Assembly (NCBI GenBank): GCA_004802705.1
Contig: SGPL01000463.1
Span: 1 to 26,237, forward strand
Direction of reading: 5' to 3'
Length of the DNA: 26,237 bases
Origin: Bondarzewia mesenterica
Lineage: Eukaryota > Basidiomycota > Agaricomycetes > Russulales > Bondarzewiaceae
The translations under genes and the position numbers were made by a program. Numbering within the stretch: position 1 is the first letter of the stretch; every line of letters begins with the position of its first letter. The notes beneath the pieces are model-generated. The model was not told the origin of the DNA. It saw only the letters and a program-made list of their open reading frames with translations, and searched no databases. Of the stretch, positions 1-10,438 are shown piece after piece.

Positions 1-1231
1 CTGCCTGGAAAATATTGCTGAACTATCGGAGTAGGACATATGCCTTGAGAAGGCGTCCTCGTAGGTTGACAGTTTACGGTGATTATCCGAGGACGTTTCT
101 GACGAAGAAGTGAAAAAAAATTCAGAGAGTGCTGGCAGAGGTGACCGACCTTCTTCAGGCGAGAACAAGATGGCGGACACAATTACCAATTCTGGCTGAG
201 ACGGCGGAGGGGTGGCAATCATATTGTATTGCTGGCTGGATGCAACCGGCACGCATTCGCGACGATGGCGTGGCCAATCCTAGAAAAGCGACGGAGGTGA
301 GCGCCGAAAATACAAGCGAGAGAGAAGCGAGTATTAATTGGCGCCTACGCTGCTGAGATGTCCTGCGGTACAGTACCAAGCATTCTGGCATCGACTGCAC
401 CACATAGCAGTCGGTTTGCAACATACCGCGCAAGGGTGGCTAATGAGAGGGACGTTAGAGTTCATGGATTAGGACGCGTCAGCTCGACAGTGAGGTTGAA
501 GCAGATTTTTAGTGCAGAGGAGAAGATTCAACGTAGCTATCGATGGCGGATACTTCGAACCCCAGCTTTTATGGGGAGGCGGAGTTTTTGGAGATGACAG
601 AAATAGGAGAATTTATCTCCTACTTGTGAGAAAAAAGCGGTGCGAAAAAAATGACGTTGGGCGACGCCAGAAAGACTTTCAGACTCTGGCCACTTCCGGC
701 TCCCAAGAGTCGACATGAAGTCAGGGACCGTAGCAACTTGTTCGTGATGGAAGTGGACGCCTTGCGATCGAGATTAGCCCAGTTAGCCTCTCATGCGCAG
801 CGCGTGAGGCTATCCGCATAATGCGCCCGCGATTCGGGAGAAATGAATGGTGATGTAATTCCGAGCAGGCCTTGCGCTGGGCCACTAGGATACCAAACCG
901 TATGGCGCGCGATTGCGGTGAGGCTGGTGGTGAGTGATTAATTCTGGTGAACTGCCTTAGATTGAAAGACAATCCAGGGACGAGATATAATGAGACTGGC
1001 TTCAACAAAATTACCGAGTACCGACAATTGTCTCTGTCAAGACAGGGCAATCAGCAACTCGGAGGGGACGGAGCACGGCGGTGGCAAGGATTGTTGACCC
1101 CCGCGAGGCCGACGGCGTGACGGCCGGGCAGGTGGGAAAACACCGAAGTAGCTGACATAATACCGAAGCTTGTGCGTTCATACCTACCGCCACTACGTGT
1201 TACGTCCCCACCTAACGTCCAGACAACCATC
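1..1231. other. Left flank, no supportable gene
   Basis: Short open frames occur on both strands (for example 129-356 on plus and 721-1050 on minus), but none has a recognisable domain, a convincing splice structure or biased composition. The stretch directly before 1232 must hold the promoter and 5' leader of the Y14 gene. The rest could be intergenic sequence, the edge of an untranslated region or a decayed element; I cannot tell which. No tRNA-like T-loop with a matching stem was noticed on a visual scan, which is not exhaustive. Confidence 0.5.
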
Positions 1232-1984
1232 ATGTCGGACGATGAGATGAACATTGATGATGGTGCGGTGTCAAACGCTCTTTTTCGTGTTTCCACTAAC
1301 ATAGGAATCCTCAGTCGCCACCGGAGGAGGTCTCATTAGGAAGAGGGGACGCGGCTTCCAAAACTCTACGGGTGGGTCTTTGGTATCTTTTTTGAAATGA
1401 ACCAACAAAATTTCTGATCCACAGCTTCTCCGTCTCGACTGCCCAGTTGGAAACGAGCAAGGTGTTAGCTCAGAGCATACGTTTGATCGGGTTGAAACTA
1501 CCCAGGCAAGGGATGTGGACACACGGGCTGCGCGTTGTAAGTCATCAATTCTTCAGTGATTCTCTGGAAAATTATTCAACCCCGCCACCTACTGAAGCCG
1601 TGGAGGGTTGGATCGTTCTCGTGACCAACGTCCATGAGGAAGCGACAGAGGAGGATGTGATGGAGAAGTTTGCAGAGTTCGGTGAGATCAAAAACCTTCA
1701 TCTAAACTTGGATCGTAGGACTGGTTACGTGAAGGTGAGTTTTTTTGTACCCGGTATATGTCACATCCGGTCTGGCTCACTGGCGATAGGGCTATGCATT
1801 GGTTGAGTACGAGACCATGGCTGATGCACAGGCTGCTATTGATGGTGCATCCGGAACTACACTGTTGGAGCAAACACTTCATTGCGATTATGCTTTCGTT
1901 CGTCCGCCACCGTCAGGTCCAAAGAAGGGGAGAGGGGGTCGGGGGCGTAGTGCAAGTCCATCCCGTCGACGGGAACGAGACTGA
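1232..1984 (+). CDS. Y14: Y14 / RBM8A, RNA-binding subunit of the exon junction complex
   Basis: Five exons: 1232-1262, 1315-1371, 1447-1536, 1598-1734, 1790-1984, giving 169 residues, close to the 174 of human RBM8A. The start [10 protein letters not shown] leads into [10 protein letters not shown] (family RKGRGF), then a single RRM from [12 protein letters not shown] through [19 protein letters not shown] (RNP2 and helix), [20 protein letters not shown] (degenerate RNP1) to DYAFVRPPP, and an Arg/Ser/Gly tail ending SPSRRRERD. Known for the family: Y14 pairs with Mago nashi, locks eIF4A3 onto spliced mRNA and marks junctions for export and decay. The exon 3-4 join restores the family motif RSVEGW, which fixes that intron. 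The second intron is ambiguous: 1372-1446 or 1383-1424 both keep frame. The HP1 gene follows 345 bases downstream on the same strand. Confidence 0.95.
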
Positions 1985-2329
1985 TTTGTTGTACCATATT
2001 CTAGTTTGTTTTACCAGCTGTTCATTGCGAAATATCGTCTTGGAGTTTACGCCTTTCGGTATGAACTTTTTTTCAGTGTAGTACTTCTTTCTACTCTTTT
2101 GTTGCAGCTTCAGTTCATCAATGAACGACATCTGTAAGGTGCATATGTACTTGCTGTTGAAACGTTGAAGCCGAAGACAAGGGTCGATATTCAATCGCGG
2201 AGCCGTAGGGTTCGAAAACAACACCTTGAGCACGTGGCGCGCCTCCTCAACGTTCGACACCTGTCACAACGCGTTTGGTCACTCCCACCGCTTCTTACTT
2301 ACTGGTCACCTCTCACGCATCGTTTCAAA

Positions 2330-3440
2330 ATGCCTCGTGTTGAACTAGCTTCTGACAGTGAGAATGAGCAGGAGAAGATCAAGCAGTCACCGAAATCATT
2401 GAAAAAGCAGGTTGCGGAGAGCAACAACGATGAGGGCAGTGAGGCGGAGGCGGAAGAGGAAGTAGAGTTCGAAATTGAAGAGATTTTGGAAGCTAAACAT
2501 GGTGTTTTCCCGAACGTAAGTGCCTACCCATCTCCTTTGTCGCTTTTCCTCAGACTAGACGCGTCGCAAACTTATCTATGGGTTCCATGATACCAGGGCA
2601 GAATTGGCTACTTGGTGAAGTGGAAAGGTTTTACTGAGGAAGATAACAGTTGGGTCGACGAACATGATGCTGCGTACGTGCACACGTTTCGATATGCACC
2701 CGACGCTATATGCATTGACGCGTCTTCTTATTTTGTTTGTTTTGACAGCAATGCGAAAGACCTCATCGACGCGTATTGGGAGAAGAACAAGAAGGAGGCG
2801 AGGGCTGGTCGCAAATCGGACACCAAGTCTAAGCCTTCTGCCTCTCGCGAGCCCAGGAAATCCATCGCCAAGGAGAGCATCTCAGACGACGGAAAACCTT
2901 CCACTAAGAAACGTGGCAGGGGCGGAGCGTCTCGAAAGAGTATTAACAGAGCCGAGACAGATGAAGAAGGGGAGGACACAAGAGCCAAGAAGAGGTCCAA
3001 AAAGACGAACGGCGCGACGACCAAGGCCAAAAAGGCATCTATTTCTACTGAGGAAGACGAGAAGGAGCCGATTGTGCCGAGCACCATGAAAAAATATAAG
3101 GACCTGGCGAGTTGGGAGGATATCGTGGACAATATTGAAACGGTTGAGAAATCCAGCAAGAATCTCATCGTATATTTCAGACTGTAAGTCGTTTTTCTTC
3201 CAAAATTGAACTTCCTTGTAAATTTTCTTTGCGCTTTTCCAGTAAAAGGCAAGGAGAACACTGCAGAGAAGTTTCATCTGTCTGTAACGACAAATTCCCA
3301 CAGAAGGTAAGTGACTGGAGCATGACTGAAGATCGTTGACCGACATATCGCATGGACAGATGATCCAATTTTACGAGGGAAATTTGCGCTGGAAGCAGAG
3401 TGAAGTCTCTGACAACGACGAAGGGTCTGACGAGGCCTGA
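2330..3440 (+). CDS. HP1: Heterochromatin protein 1 (Swi6-type), chromodomain plus chromoshadow domain
   Basis: Five exons: 2330-2515, 2597-2673, 2749-3183, 3243-3306, 3360-3440, giving 280 residues. An acidic N-terminus precedes a chromodomain at about residues 50-105 (EFEIEEILEAKHG, YLVKWKGFTEEDNSWV, DLIDAYWEK). A long Lys/Arg/Ser-rich hinge with KKRGRGG and KKRSKK basic clusters fits nucleic-acid binding and nuclear import. The chromoshadow domain starts at SWEDIVDNIETVE and ends KFPQKMIQFYEGNLRWK, matching the CPQKMLQFYE region of Swi6/HP1. Family role: binds H3K9-methylated nucleosomes, dimerises through the shadow domain and recruits silencing factors. The first cage aromatic is Phe where Tyr is usual; the KWKGF aromatics are present. 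Every intron closes in frame and the protein has no visible damage. Confidence 0.95.
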
Positions 3441-5097
3441 GTTACTTGATTCCTTTACCCTTGAACTCCTTATGTGATATCACCGCTTTCTCTTTTTATG
3501 TGCATTTGTTTAGTGATGTCGCCTTGCTTTTTATTCTACGTCCACATCTCCTATCAGCCTCCAGGTACGGTACGAAATGTAGCGTCTTGTATTTCGGATC
3601 TCATACTTAGTTTCTCCTTGAGGGTTCTGCCGTTCCTAGTACACAGCGCTCCGAGCTGAATCACGACCAAAAGGAAAACCGTGTGTTGATGACAGTGGAC
3701 TAACTTGCCATAGTAACTAAGCCGTATCTCTTTCCACAATCCTTTAGATCTGCGTTTGGCCCTCGGTTTGAGATGCAAGCCTCGATTTGTCCTCCGGCGA
3801 CCTTATTTTGATGCACGGCGCCAGGAGCTCAAGAGCCCTGACGCCTGACGCCTGATCACAGAGTGCACTGACTTGGACATCGATTTCCTCGGTTCTCAAT
3901 ATTATCTCAGACGTCCGAAGATAACTCCATCGCGATGCTATGAAACACATCTCTCAAACACCTTCACTGTGTTGTCTCACCTCTATGCCATGACAATGCG
4001 TTAAGACGGACGCGATGACTCGGACGCATGACCCACCTCCAATTCCCCCGCAACGTCTTCTTGGTGTGTCTCAAATGCTCCAATGCAAAAGTCCGCGGAT
4101 TCTGATCACAGCCATGATACCATCTCAACCGCACACGCGCTCCTTGCCCGCGGAGTAACCCAAGCTAACTTGAACCGCTGAGAAAAAAGAGCAGAAAATG
4201 GATTCGAATTTTTCGTAGCAGGTAGGTATCTTTCTTTTGTTCTTGCTTGTTAGGGAAATCAGCGCTGTGGCGCATGTGTTTGAGTTCACTTGAAGCTAAG
4301 ATTAGACTCACTTGAAGGATGAGCTGATGGATTCTGACTGCCAGCGCCTCAGCCACTGCCGTCTTCCTTCGACAGGAACAGGTCCTCAATGAGTATAACC
4401 TACTCGGACAACGTTCGCGAAGGGTGCGCAATTTGGAAGAGATGACATAGGAATGTACCTGTTTATTACTCATCTAGCATCCGATTTAGGTGTTTTCTAA
4501 CCTTTGTGATGAGTGAGTGCTCAGTGACCCTGATGCCGGCAGCGACTCGGCCTTCTGTGAAACGCATGAGTCCGCGTAAGCTCAGCGAGCGAGCAGTCAT
4601 ACTCTGAAAAATCACTCTGCAGACTCGAGAGAGCACTACATACCCAAGACCATCGGCCGGCGCTTGGGTACACGGTAGCGCGTCATTCAACAAGTCACGA
4701 TGAGCCACTAAGCAAGCCCCATACCCACTGACCTATGATGCATGAAGGGATTACGAGAGTCGCAGAGCGCAACAGCGACAGCACTTAATGCTGTACAAGG
4801 CTCGAAAGGCTGAAATAATGGATATTAGAACCGTGTACAATGACACAAATAGGCATAGTGTACAATCGGTGAAACGGAAAGAGAAACCACGGATAGCAGT
4901 GTATGAGCATACGCATAGATTTAAGGAGAATGGCCGACGAAAATAAGATTCTACAACAAATTCCAACCAGACAGTTCAGTCAAAACGCGTGCCTTAGGGC
5001 TACAGAACAGATTCGCAAAGGGGAAGATCAAACAGCACTCACAAAGATAGCTAGACCCAATCATGCCGCAGATGGCAACACATCACATTTATCACCT
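3441..5097. other. Gap between convergent genes, nothing recognised
   Basis: About 1.65 kb separates the 3' end of HP1 from the 3' end of the minus-strand membrane-protein gene. It should hold both 3' untranslated regions and terminators. Minus-strand frames at 4165-4473 and 4466-4708 are each under 105 codons, match no family I know and do not join across a good splice pair. A short tandem TGACGCC repeat lies near 3839-3855. I see no transposon ends or RNA gene. A lineage-specific gene or non-coding RNA cannot be excluded from sequence alone. Confidence 0.5.
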
Positions 5098-8000
5098 TCA
5101 CAACTCTTCACGAGGGGCGGGCGGCACCGCGGACGACATTAACACATCGGACCGGGCTTCTGCCTCTACCTCCTGAGCTATGCTGCTGGCGACCTCCTCA
5201 GCGCCTTTCGCCCGATCCTCGGGCGTACCCTTTTTACTCAAGAAGTCCCTTGCACGCGCAAACGCCTCCTCCACCTCCTGCTTACCACGGCCGATCACGT
5301 TCAGCACTGCTTCGTCTGCCGACGGCTCGTTCTGTCCGGGAACAGGCAGGATAGAAACCAACGGTTTTTCGGGTGCACCCGAGTCCTCCTCATCTACATC
5401 CTCTTTCTCCTCTTCGGGAACTGCAACGCCGAAAGCACGATCACCAGCGCGTTTGATGCGACGCAACCTCGTCTCAAACCCGGTGATGATATCTTTGACC
5501 TCTGATTCGAGTTCCTCGAGTGCGGGTTGCACAGGATTAATAGGAGGCGACGGATGTGAACCGTTCTGTACGGACTGCACATGTTGGGTAAAATCATCGC
5601 TCCCTAGAAAGAGTCAATTCAGAAAAATGTGCATCTGTCCGAAGTGAAACGTGTGAGATACTTGCGTTTGAGGAGATCATGGTAGCGCTGCCAGTCCTGG
5701 TAAGTCACATCATCCAGCCAAGCATAATCCAAGCCAACGTCTGCCTGTGCGCGGTCGGCAAGGTCCCGTACCTCATCGGATACCTTCGTCACCTATATGC
5801 AACAGTATTGTCAGCCAGTCGGAATCAAGTGAAGATGAGTAGTCGTGACCTCTTCCTCCTCCTTGTTCACAACGGTGCCATACCAGCCGTTGACAACTTC
5901 CTCGGTTTCCTGAAGTCGGTCAAAGAACTTGGCATCGACTTTATCGACAACCTTTCTCCAAAGCGCGCCCTTGTCCTGTTGCTTTCTCGAATCCTTCTTC
6001 AAATTTTTGAAATATGCCTCCGCGCCCTTCAAATACTTTTCCGCCTCTTCCACGAGACCCTCGATGCTACCCTTAATTTCGTCCGAACTCTTGACTTCCG
6101 CGACAGCGGCCTTCCGCAGTGCGACGAGCGTCTTGCGTAGCGTCTTCTTCTTGTCCTTGATCAGCCTTTCAAGGTCATCTTCCCACTGCGCATGGCGTTT
6201 CATTATATCCCGACGTTTCTCAGCCACCTGCTCCTTCTTGATCCGAAGCCGCTCTGCCTTTTCCTCTTCCGTCTCGACGTGTTCCTGTACCTGCTCCGCC
6301 TCCTCTGCGCCAGGCGCGCTGTCATTATGGTCTACGTCTAATCCAAGATCAGCCGCAAACGCATCAATATCAAAATCGTCAGGGTCTTTGCTGGCGGTTG
6401 GCGCAGGCACGACGTAGGAGGCGGAAGAGATGTGGGTGGCCGAAGATTTCGCAGCCTCCAATACGGATGATGTTTCCTCCATGGAAGAATCGGCCGACTC
6501 GGATAGGATGGACGCGGCAGAATCCAGAGTTTCAACGACGACGTCTTCGGTGCTGGTCGTCGGTTCGGAGGACCGTAACGATGTTACCGTGGCTGCTTCT
6601 ACTTCTTGTTCGCCTTCGGATACAGGCTCCGGGGTAACAGTCTCCACAATCTCGACAACTTCCGGCTCAGGTGAAGGAGTACTGGGAACAGTAGCGGGGT
6701 AAGGAGAGATTTCCTCAACGGCAGGTGAGGGAGCAGGGACATTAATCTTCGGTGACCCATGGCTAAGCTCCTGCATCCGCGCCCAAATCCGCGCCACGTG
6801 CGGATCAACAAATTTGCGGCGCTGAACACGCAAAAGCACGAGCAATTGCTTCAGCGTCGCCTTGACGCGCTGGAACAGCGGGATTGTGTATGGCTTAGCA
6901 GTTTGGTAACCCGCGTATGTTTTGTTTGCTGCAAGAACGATGTACGGCTGGACGACCTGCTGGAGTCGACGAACACTGCGAGCCATGGTGCGGATATGTG
7001 GACCCAGCCTTTTCTCGTACTCCTGTTCCGCGGCCGTGCGATACGGCTCGATGTGAGTAGTAACCCAGTGCAGCTGAGGGACGATGTATCTGGTCCATTG
7101 CGGCACGACATATTTGTTCCATTGGGGAACGACACGCTTCTCCCACTGCGGCACGACACGTGCATTCCATTCGGACCACGTACGCAGCGCGATGGGCTTG
7201 GCAATTTGCACTGCGCGATCTGTGTATGGCTTTACACGCTGAACATGTGGGGCAATAGATGGGTGGGAGAGGGCGGTGTTGATAGCGGGGAGGACGTAGG
7301 GTTCCAAAACCAGACGGCGATATTCAGATAGACCCCGGCAAACAGGAGATTTGAGTTCGACGTCATTGGGGCAGACAGTGAGGGAGTATATGGTAAAGAA
7401 AAGGAGGAGATAGCGGAAGAGGACATCTGCCAGACTCGAGGCCCTATCCCGCCGTTTCTTGAGGTACCGTTGATGAGAAACATCAATGAAACGATGGATA
7501 GAACATACCTTTCCTCCTTTCTTCGCTTTTGCTTTTGCTTTGTGTTTCATTTTCTTAGAGCTGTCATCCTAAGTAACTGGTCAGCCCCATACGCATCCGA
7601 TCGACGTAATTTGGAAGGTTTGAGAGGAAAAACCACAGCCCCGATGGGTCAATGTCGACAAGTCTCTGATAACCATGAGCCAAAAATCCCCACGACATGG
7701 TAAACTGTATTCGATATCCACACAGCTGTCAAATCGAACGAGGACTCCATTCATGCCTTGGGTAATACGGATCTCCATCCACTAGTCATGAAACGGTGAC
7801 GCAAGGTTGCACAGAGACTGCAGGTACAAGGTGAATGCTAAAGCAGGGACACGCAAGAACGCGTTATACACCTCTCATATTGAGTGGTATTGTGCTCTCA
7901 CAAGAAAGCATGGCATTGAAGACAGTAACACGTACCGCATCACGCGAGCTCTCGTTTGAGCCGTTATCCTTGCTCTGACTGTCAATTGATGCACTAGAGG

Positions 8001-8130
8001 GTTCGTGAGGGTAATTGTTGGTTTGAGATAGTTTACTCTTTGCCGCAGAAGCACGCGGTAAAGGTTGTGAGGAGTTGGTGCGCGAAGCAGGCGATAACGG
8101 TGCAGCTGGGGCTCTACGAGTAACGACCAT
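5098..8130 (-). CDS. Membrane-anchored protein with Pro-punctuated amphipathic repeats, function unknown
   Basis: My model on the minus strand: 8130-7936, 7553-7509, 7457-5850, 5792-5662, 5599-5098, giving 826 residues with all phases closing. The N-terminus MVVTRRAPAAP is Ser/Pro-rich. A basic KHKAKAKAKKGG stretch precedes one membrane segment (LADVLFRYLLLFFTIYSLTV). Next come about 200 residues of helices punctuated by PY, PH or VPQW, including four tandem 8-residue units (RVVPQWEK-like). A Ser/Thr/Glu-rich linker follows, then a charged coiled-coil region (EKAERLRIKKEQVAEKRRD, KKKTLRKTLVALRKA) and the block LDYAWLDDVTYQDWQRYHDL. From memory, similar uncharacterised proteins occur across Agaricomycetes; this is unverified. 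The repeat pattern resembles lipid-binding apolipoprotein or perilipin helices, which is inference only. The first intron (377 nt) is unusually long here and could hide another exon. Without it, a shorter protein could start at ATG 7550. Confidence 0.85.
7073..7168 (-). repeat. Tandem 24-bp coding repeat (VVPQW octapeptide x4)
   Basis: Four consecutive 24-nt units inside the 5098-8130 gene encode octapeptides of the form [RY][VI]VPQ[WL]xx: RVVPQWEK, RVVPQWNK, YVVPQWTR and YIVPQLHW. The copies differ at the DNA level, so the repeat is old and held by protein-level selection rather than being a fresh slippage product. The last unit has lost the Trp. Confidence 0.9.
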
Positions 8131-8420
8131 GACGGTCAAGCGCAAAATAGTGATAAAGAGGCAAACAGAGAACCAGCAGCCAACTATAGCTGAAAATGTC
8201 TGATCTGAGGAGAAAGGAGGTGGACGACGTGGACAAAATACAGTGGTAGGGTGCAACCAACAGATTCCCACTCACGCGCGCCAATGACGACTCTGATTAG
8301 CTAATGTTATCACGTGCTTTCCCCATCCGGTGAGATTCTGAATTTGAGCGTCTTCCGAGCCGAGTTCTCCAGCTGTTCCTCTTCCAAGTTCCAACGACAC
8401 CACTCTCGAAGAGCCCGACG
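8131..8420. promoter_or_regulatory. Divergent promoter region with CACGTG E-box
   Basis: The 290 bases between two divergent start codons (8130 on minus, 8421 on plus) must serve both genes. A CACGTG palindrome lies at 8311-8316, and a CCAAT pentamer sits near 8280 on the plus strand. CACGTG is the core bound by bHLH factors such as Cbf1 and INO2/4-type regulators in fungi. Occupancy here is inference; a 6-mer can occur by chance. Confidence 0.45.
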
Positions 8421-10438
8421 ATGGCAACGCATGCTCAGAAGCGCTCACTCACGACATATTCTCGTAGAAAGGATGGTGCTTGCTCACTACACGTTGTTAC
8501 TCCTGACTCGTCTCCATTGAAAGTTGTAGACCGAGAGGACCTCAGTTTGGCCGAAATGTCTCATAGGATGAAAAAACGCGCGCGGCAAGCGACGGCCGCT
8601 CTTTCTAACAGACAGGGTCCCGTTGATATGGAACGCAACCTTAAAAGGATCAAACAGGCTTCAAACGCACCCGCAGATCTGGAGAGCATCACATTACCCA
8701 CTTTACTGCCTCATGATTACCTCGTTGCCCTCACTGGTGGTAATGATAATTTTCGCGATCAGTTCAAAACTCCAGCAAATTCTCAGCCATCACCTAATAT
8801 TGCGACTCCTGCTGGCCGACAGAACATCTTGCCTGAGCAATTTTCTCCGTTGCCCATCCCGCGTCGCGTACTTTCTCGTACAAGCTCTCGCAAACTGAAG
8901 GAAAATTTTAACTCACTGGCTCGTGGGCTTGCCTCTCCTTTCAATAGCCGTCCTGGATCCACGTCTGGGTCTCCCAAAAAAAAAGAAAGCAAAAAAAGCC
9001 TTTTCATGCCAAAGCCCGTACTCTTTCGGATTCTTGCCCTTCTGGAGTTGACTCCTCTACGACGCTGCAATCCCAGATGCTTGCCTCGGCCACTCAGACC
9101 GAGAAATTTGTCCATCACACTCGTTTTCCCTCTGATCCTCAGGCTCCCACCGCATATCTGCTTCAGCAAATCGACGACGAGACATGGTTTCGCCCCGCCA
9201 AGGCACTGTCTCTTAGTCCGTTTAACGATGATGCTTTACCTCCTGAGACACCTCCGCCGGAATGGAGCTTTAACACTGAATCATTCTACCGTGATGTCCC
9301 GCAGAAGACGTCGACTCCTCTCGGAAAATCCCCTGCAGGGCCTACTGAAGATGAGGGGACTCCTAGCGCTCCAAATACACCGGAGATGCACGTCAGTAAA
9401 GTGGCAGGAGATCTTGTCGTGGATGCTACTTCTGTTATGGAGCAACCTCGTCGACGTATGATCATGCACTACAGCAAAAACAGTATCTTTTCCTCGTCCT
9501 TCGTTGATGACACTACAGTGCTTTCGTCTCACCAGCGCTCGAAGTCCGATGCCGACTCTCAGTCTTCTATGTCTTTGACTGACATACTGGTCTCTGACAT
9601 ATTCCTGTCGAGGAGTGTCCCAGGTTCTTCTGCTGGCAATATCTCCTTGGAAAATCACCTCGCTTCAGAGGGCATTCCTACACCTTGCTCAAGCCCTATT
9701 GCCGATGAATTGAGCCGGATGCTTGTCGATATGGGCTTTGATGGTACGTTGAGAAATTTATTACTGACCCACAGGTTCTTTCTGCCTTTCCATGCGCATA
9801 TATGCGCGTTTTTCCCAAACTTCTGTTTTTGCTCTTGCTCCACGCGCTGTACTTCTGGGTCGGCCTTGGCGGAATTCTCAATCTAATTTCCTACAGAACA
9901 TGTACAACCTTGGAGCCCCCATTCTTCCCTGAACCGTTCCCGCTCTCTAGGCAGTGCAGTCGTACCTCTGGAAACGTCTGCCGCTCAGTCTCGTACGCAA
10001 AAGGAAATCGGCCATCGCCGTAATCGTGCAGGAACCATCCGTGCCTCTGACTATGCGCATATATCCGCTAACAATCATGTCGCACCTTTGATAACGACGG
10101 CAACAACTACGCGCACACGCTCTGGGACCATCCGCCCAACCCGTCCTCCCATGCATGGGCGCATCAACTCGGAACCCATGGCTGTACCCACTAGTGCTCC
10201 TGCCACTGACGACGGCATGATGTCCGACGATCCCATTGATTTCCTTCAATCCCCCTTCATGGAGGATGAGGCCATGATCGAAGACCAGGAAGGACGACCT
10301 ATCAAGAGGAAGAACCGAATGCCTCCTGCAGTTCGGAGACGTGTTGCGCGGATTGAATCCATGAGTATGGATGTGGGTAGCGATGAGAGTGACGATGAAT
10401 TGCTTTTAGTTCCGGGAAAGAGCTGTGTTGAGCATTGA
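8421..10438 (+). CDS. Ser/Pro-rich, probably nuclear protein of unknown function, frame broken at poly-A
   Basis: The frame opens at ATG 8421 (MATHAQKRSLTTYS). It is rich in Ser/Thr-Pro sites (SSPLK, KTPAN, FSPLP, GSPKKK) and has basic clusters RMKKRAR and, near the end, PIKRKNRMPPAVRRRVAR. At nine A (8976-8984) the reading changes to the -1 frame, which continues with the same Ser/Thr/Pro/Asp composition (LSPFNDD, ETPPPEWSF, STPLGKSP). An intron at 9744-9896 joins GFDG to EHVQPWSPHSS, and the protein ends at 10438. Counting one extra base, it would have 621 residues. Without the shift the first frame ends at 9461 in Leu/Arg-rich nonsense-like sequence. I recognise no domain. Many proline-directed sites and nuclear signals suggest a phosphoregulated nuclear protein, which is inference. 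The break may be a sequencing error, slippage or a real lesion. Confidence 0.75.

Noticed and set aside
545..575. TTCGAA with flanking GGGG, tRNA T-loop candidate
   Set aside because: The flanking bases cannot form a five-pair T-stem, and no acceptor or anticodon arm could be drawn.
721..1302. Minus-strand gene upstream of Y14
   Set aside because: Overlapping short frames with no domain or consistent splice pattern; part overlaps the Y14 5' region.
2728..3346. Minus-strand frames of 177 and 154 codons
   Set aside because: They are antisense to the Lys/Glu-rich hinge and shadow domain of HP1, whose own frame has strong homology.
4165..4708. Possible two-exon minus-strand gene
   Set aside because: The two frames share no convincing donor and acceptor pair, and neither product resembles a known family.
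5929..6702. Long plus-strand Ser-rich frames (162 and 90 codons)
   Set aside because: They are antisense shadows of the coiled-coil and Ser/Glu-rich part of the minus-strand gene.
9077..9461. Overlapping genes in two frames of the plus strand
   Set aside because: The zero-frame product here is Leu/Arg-rich and reads like an out-of-frame translation; one gene with a frame change at the A9 run explains both better.
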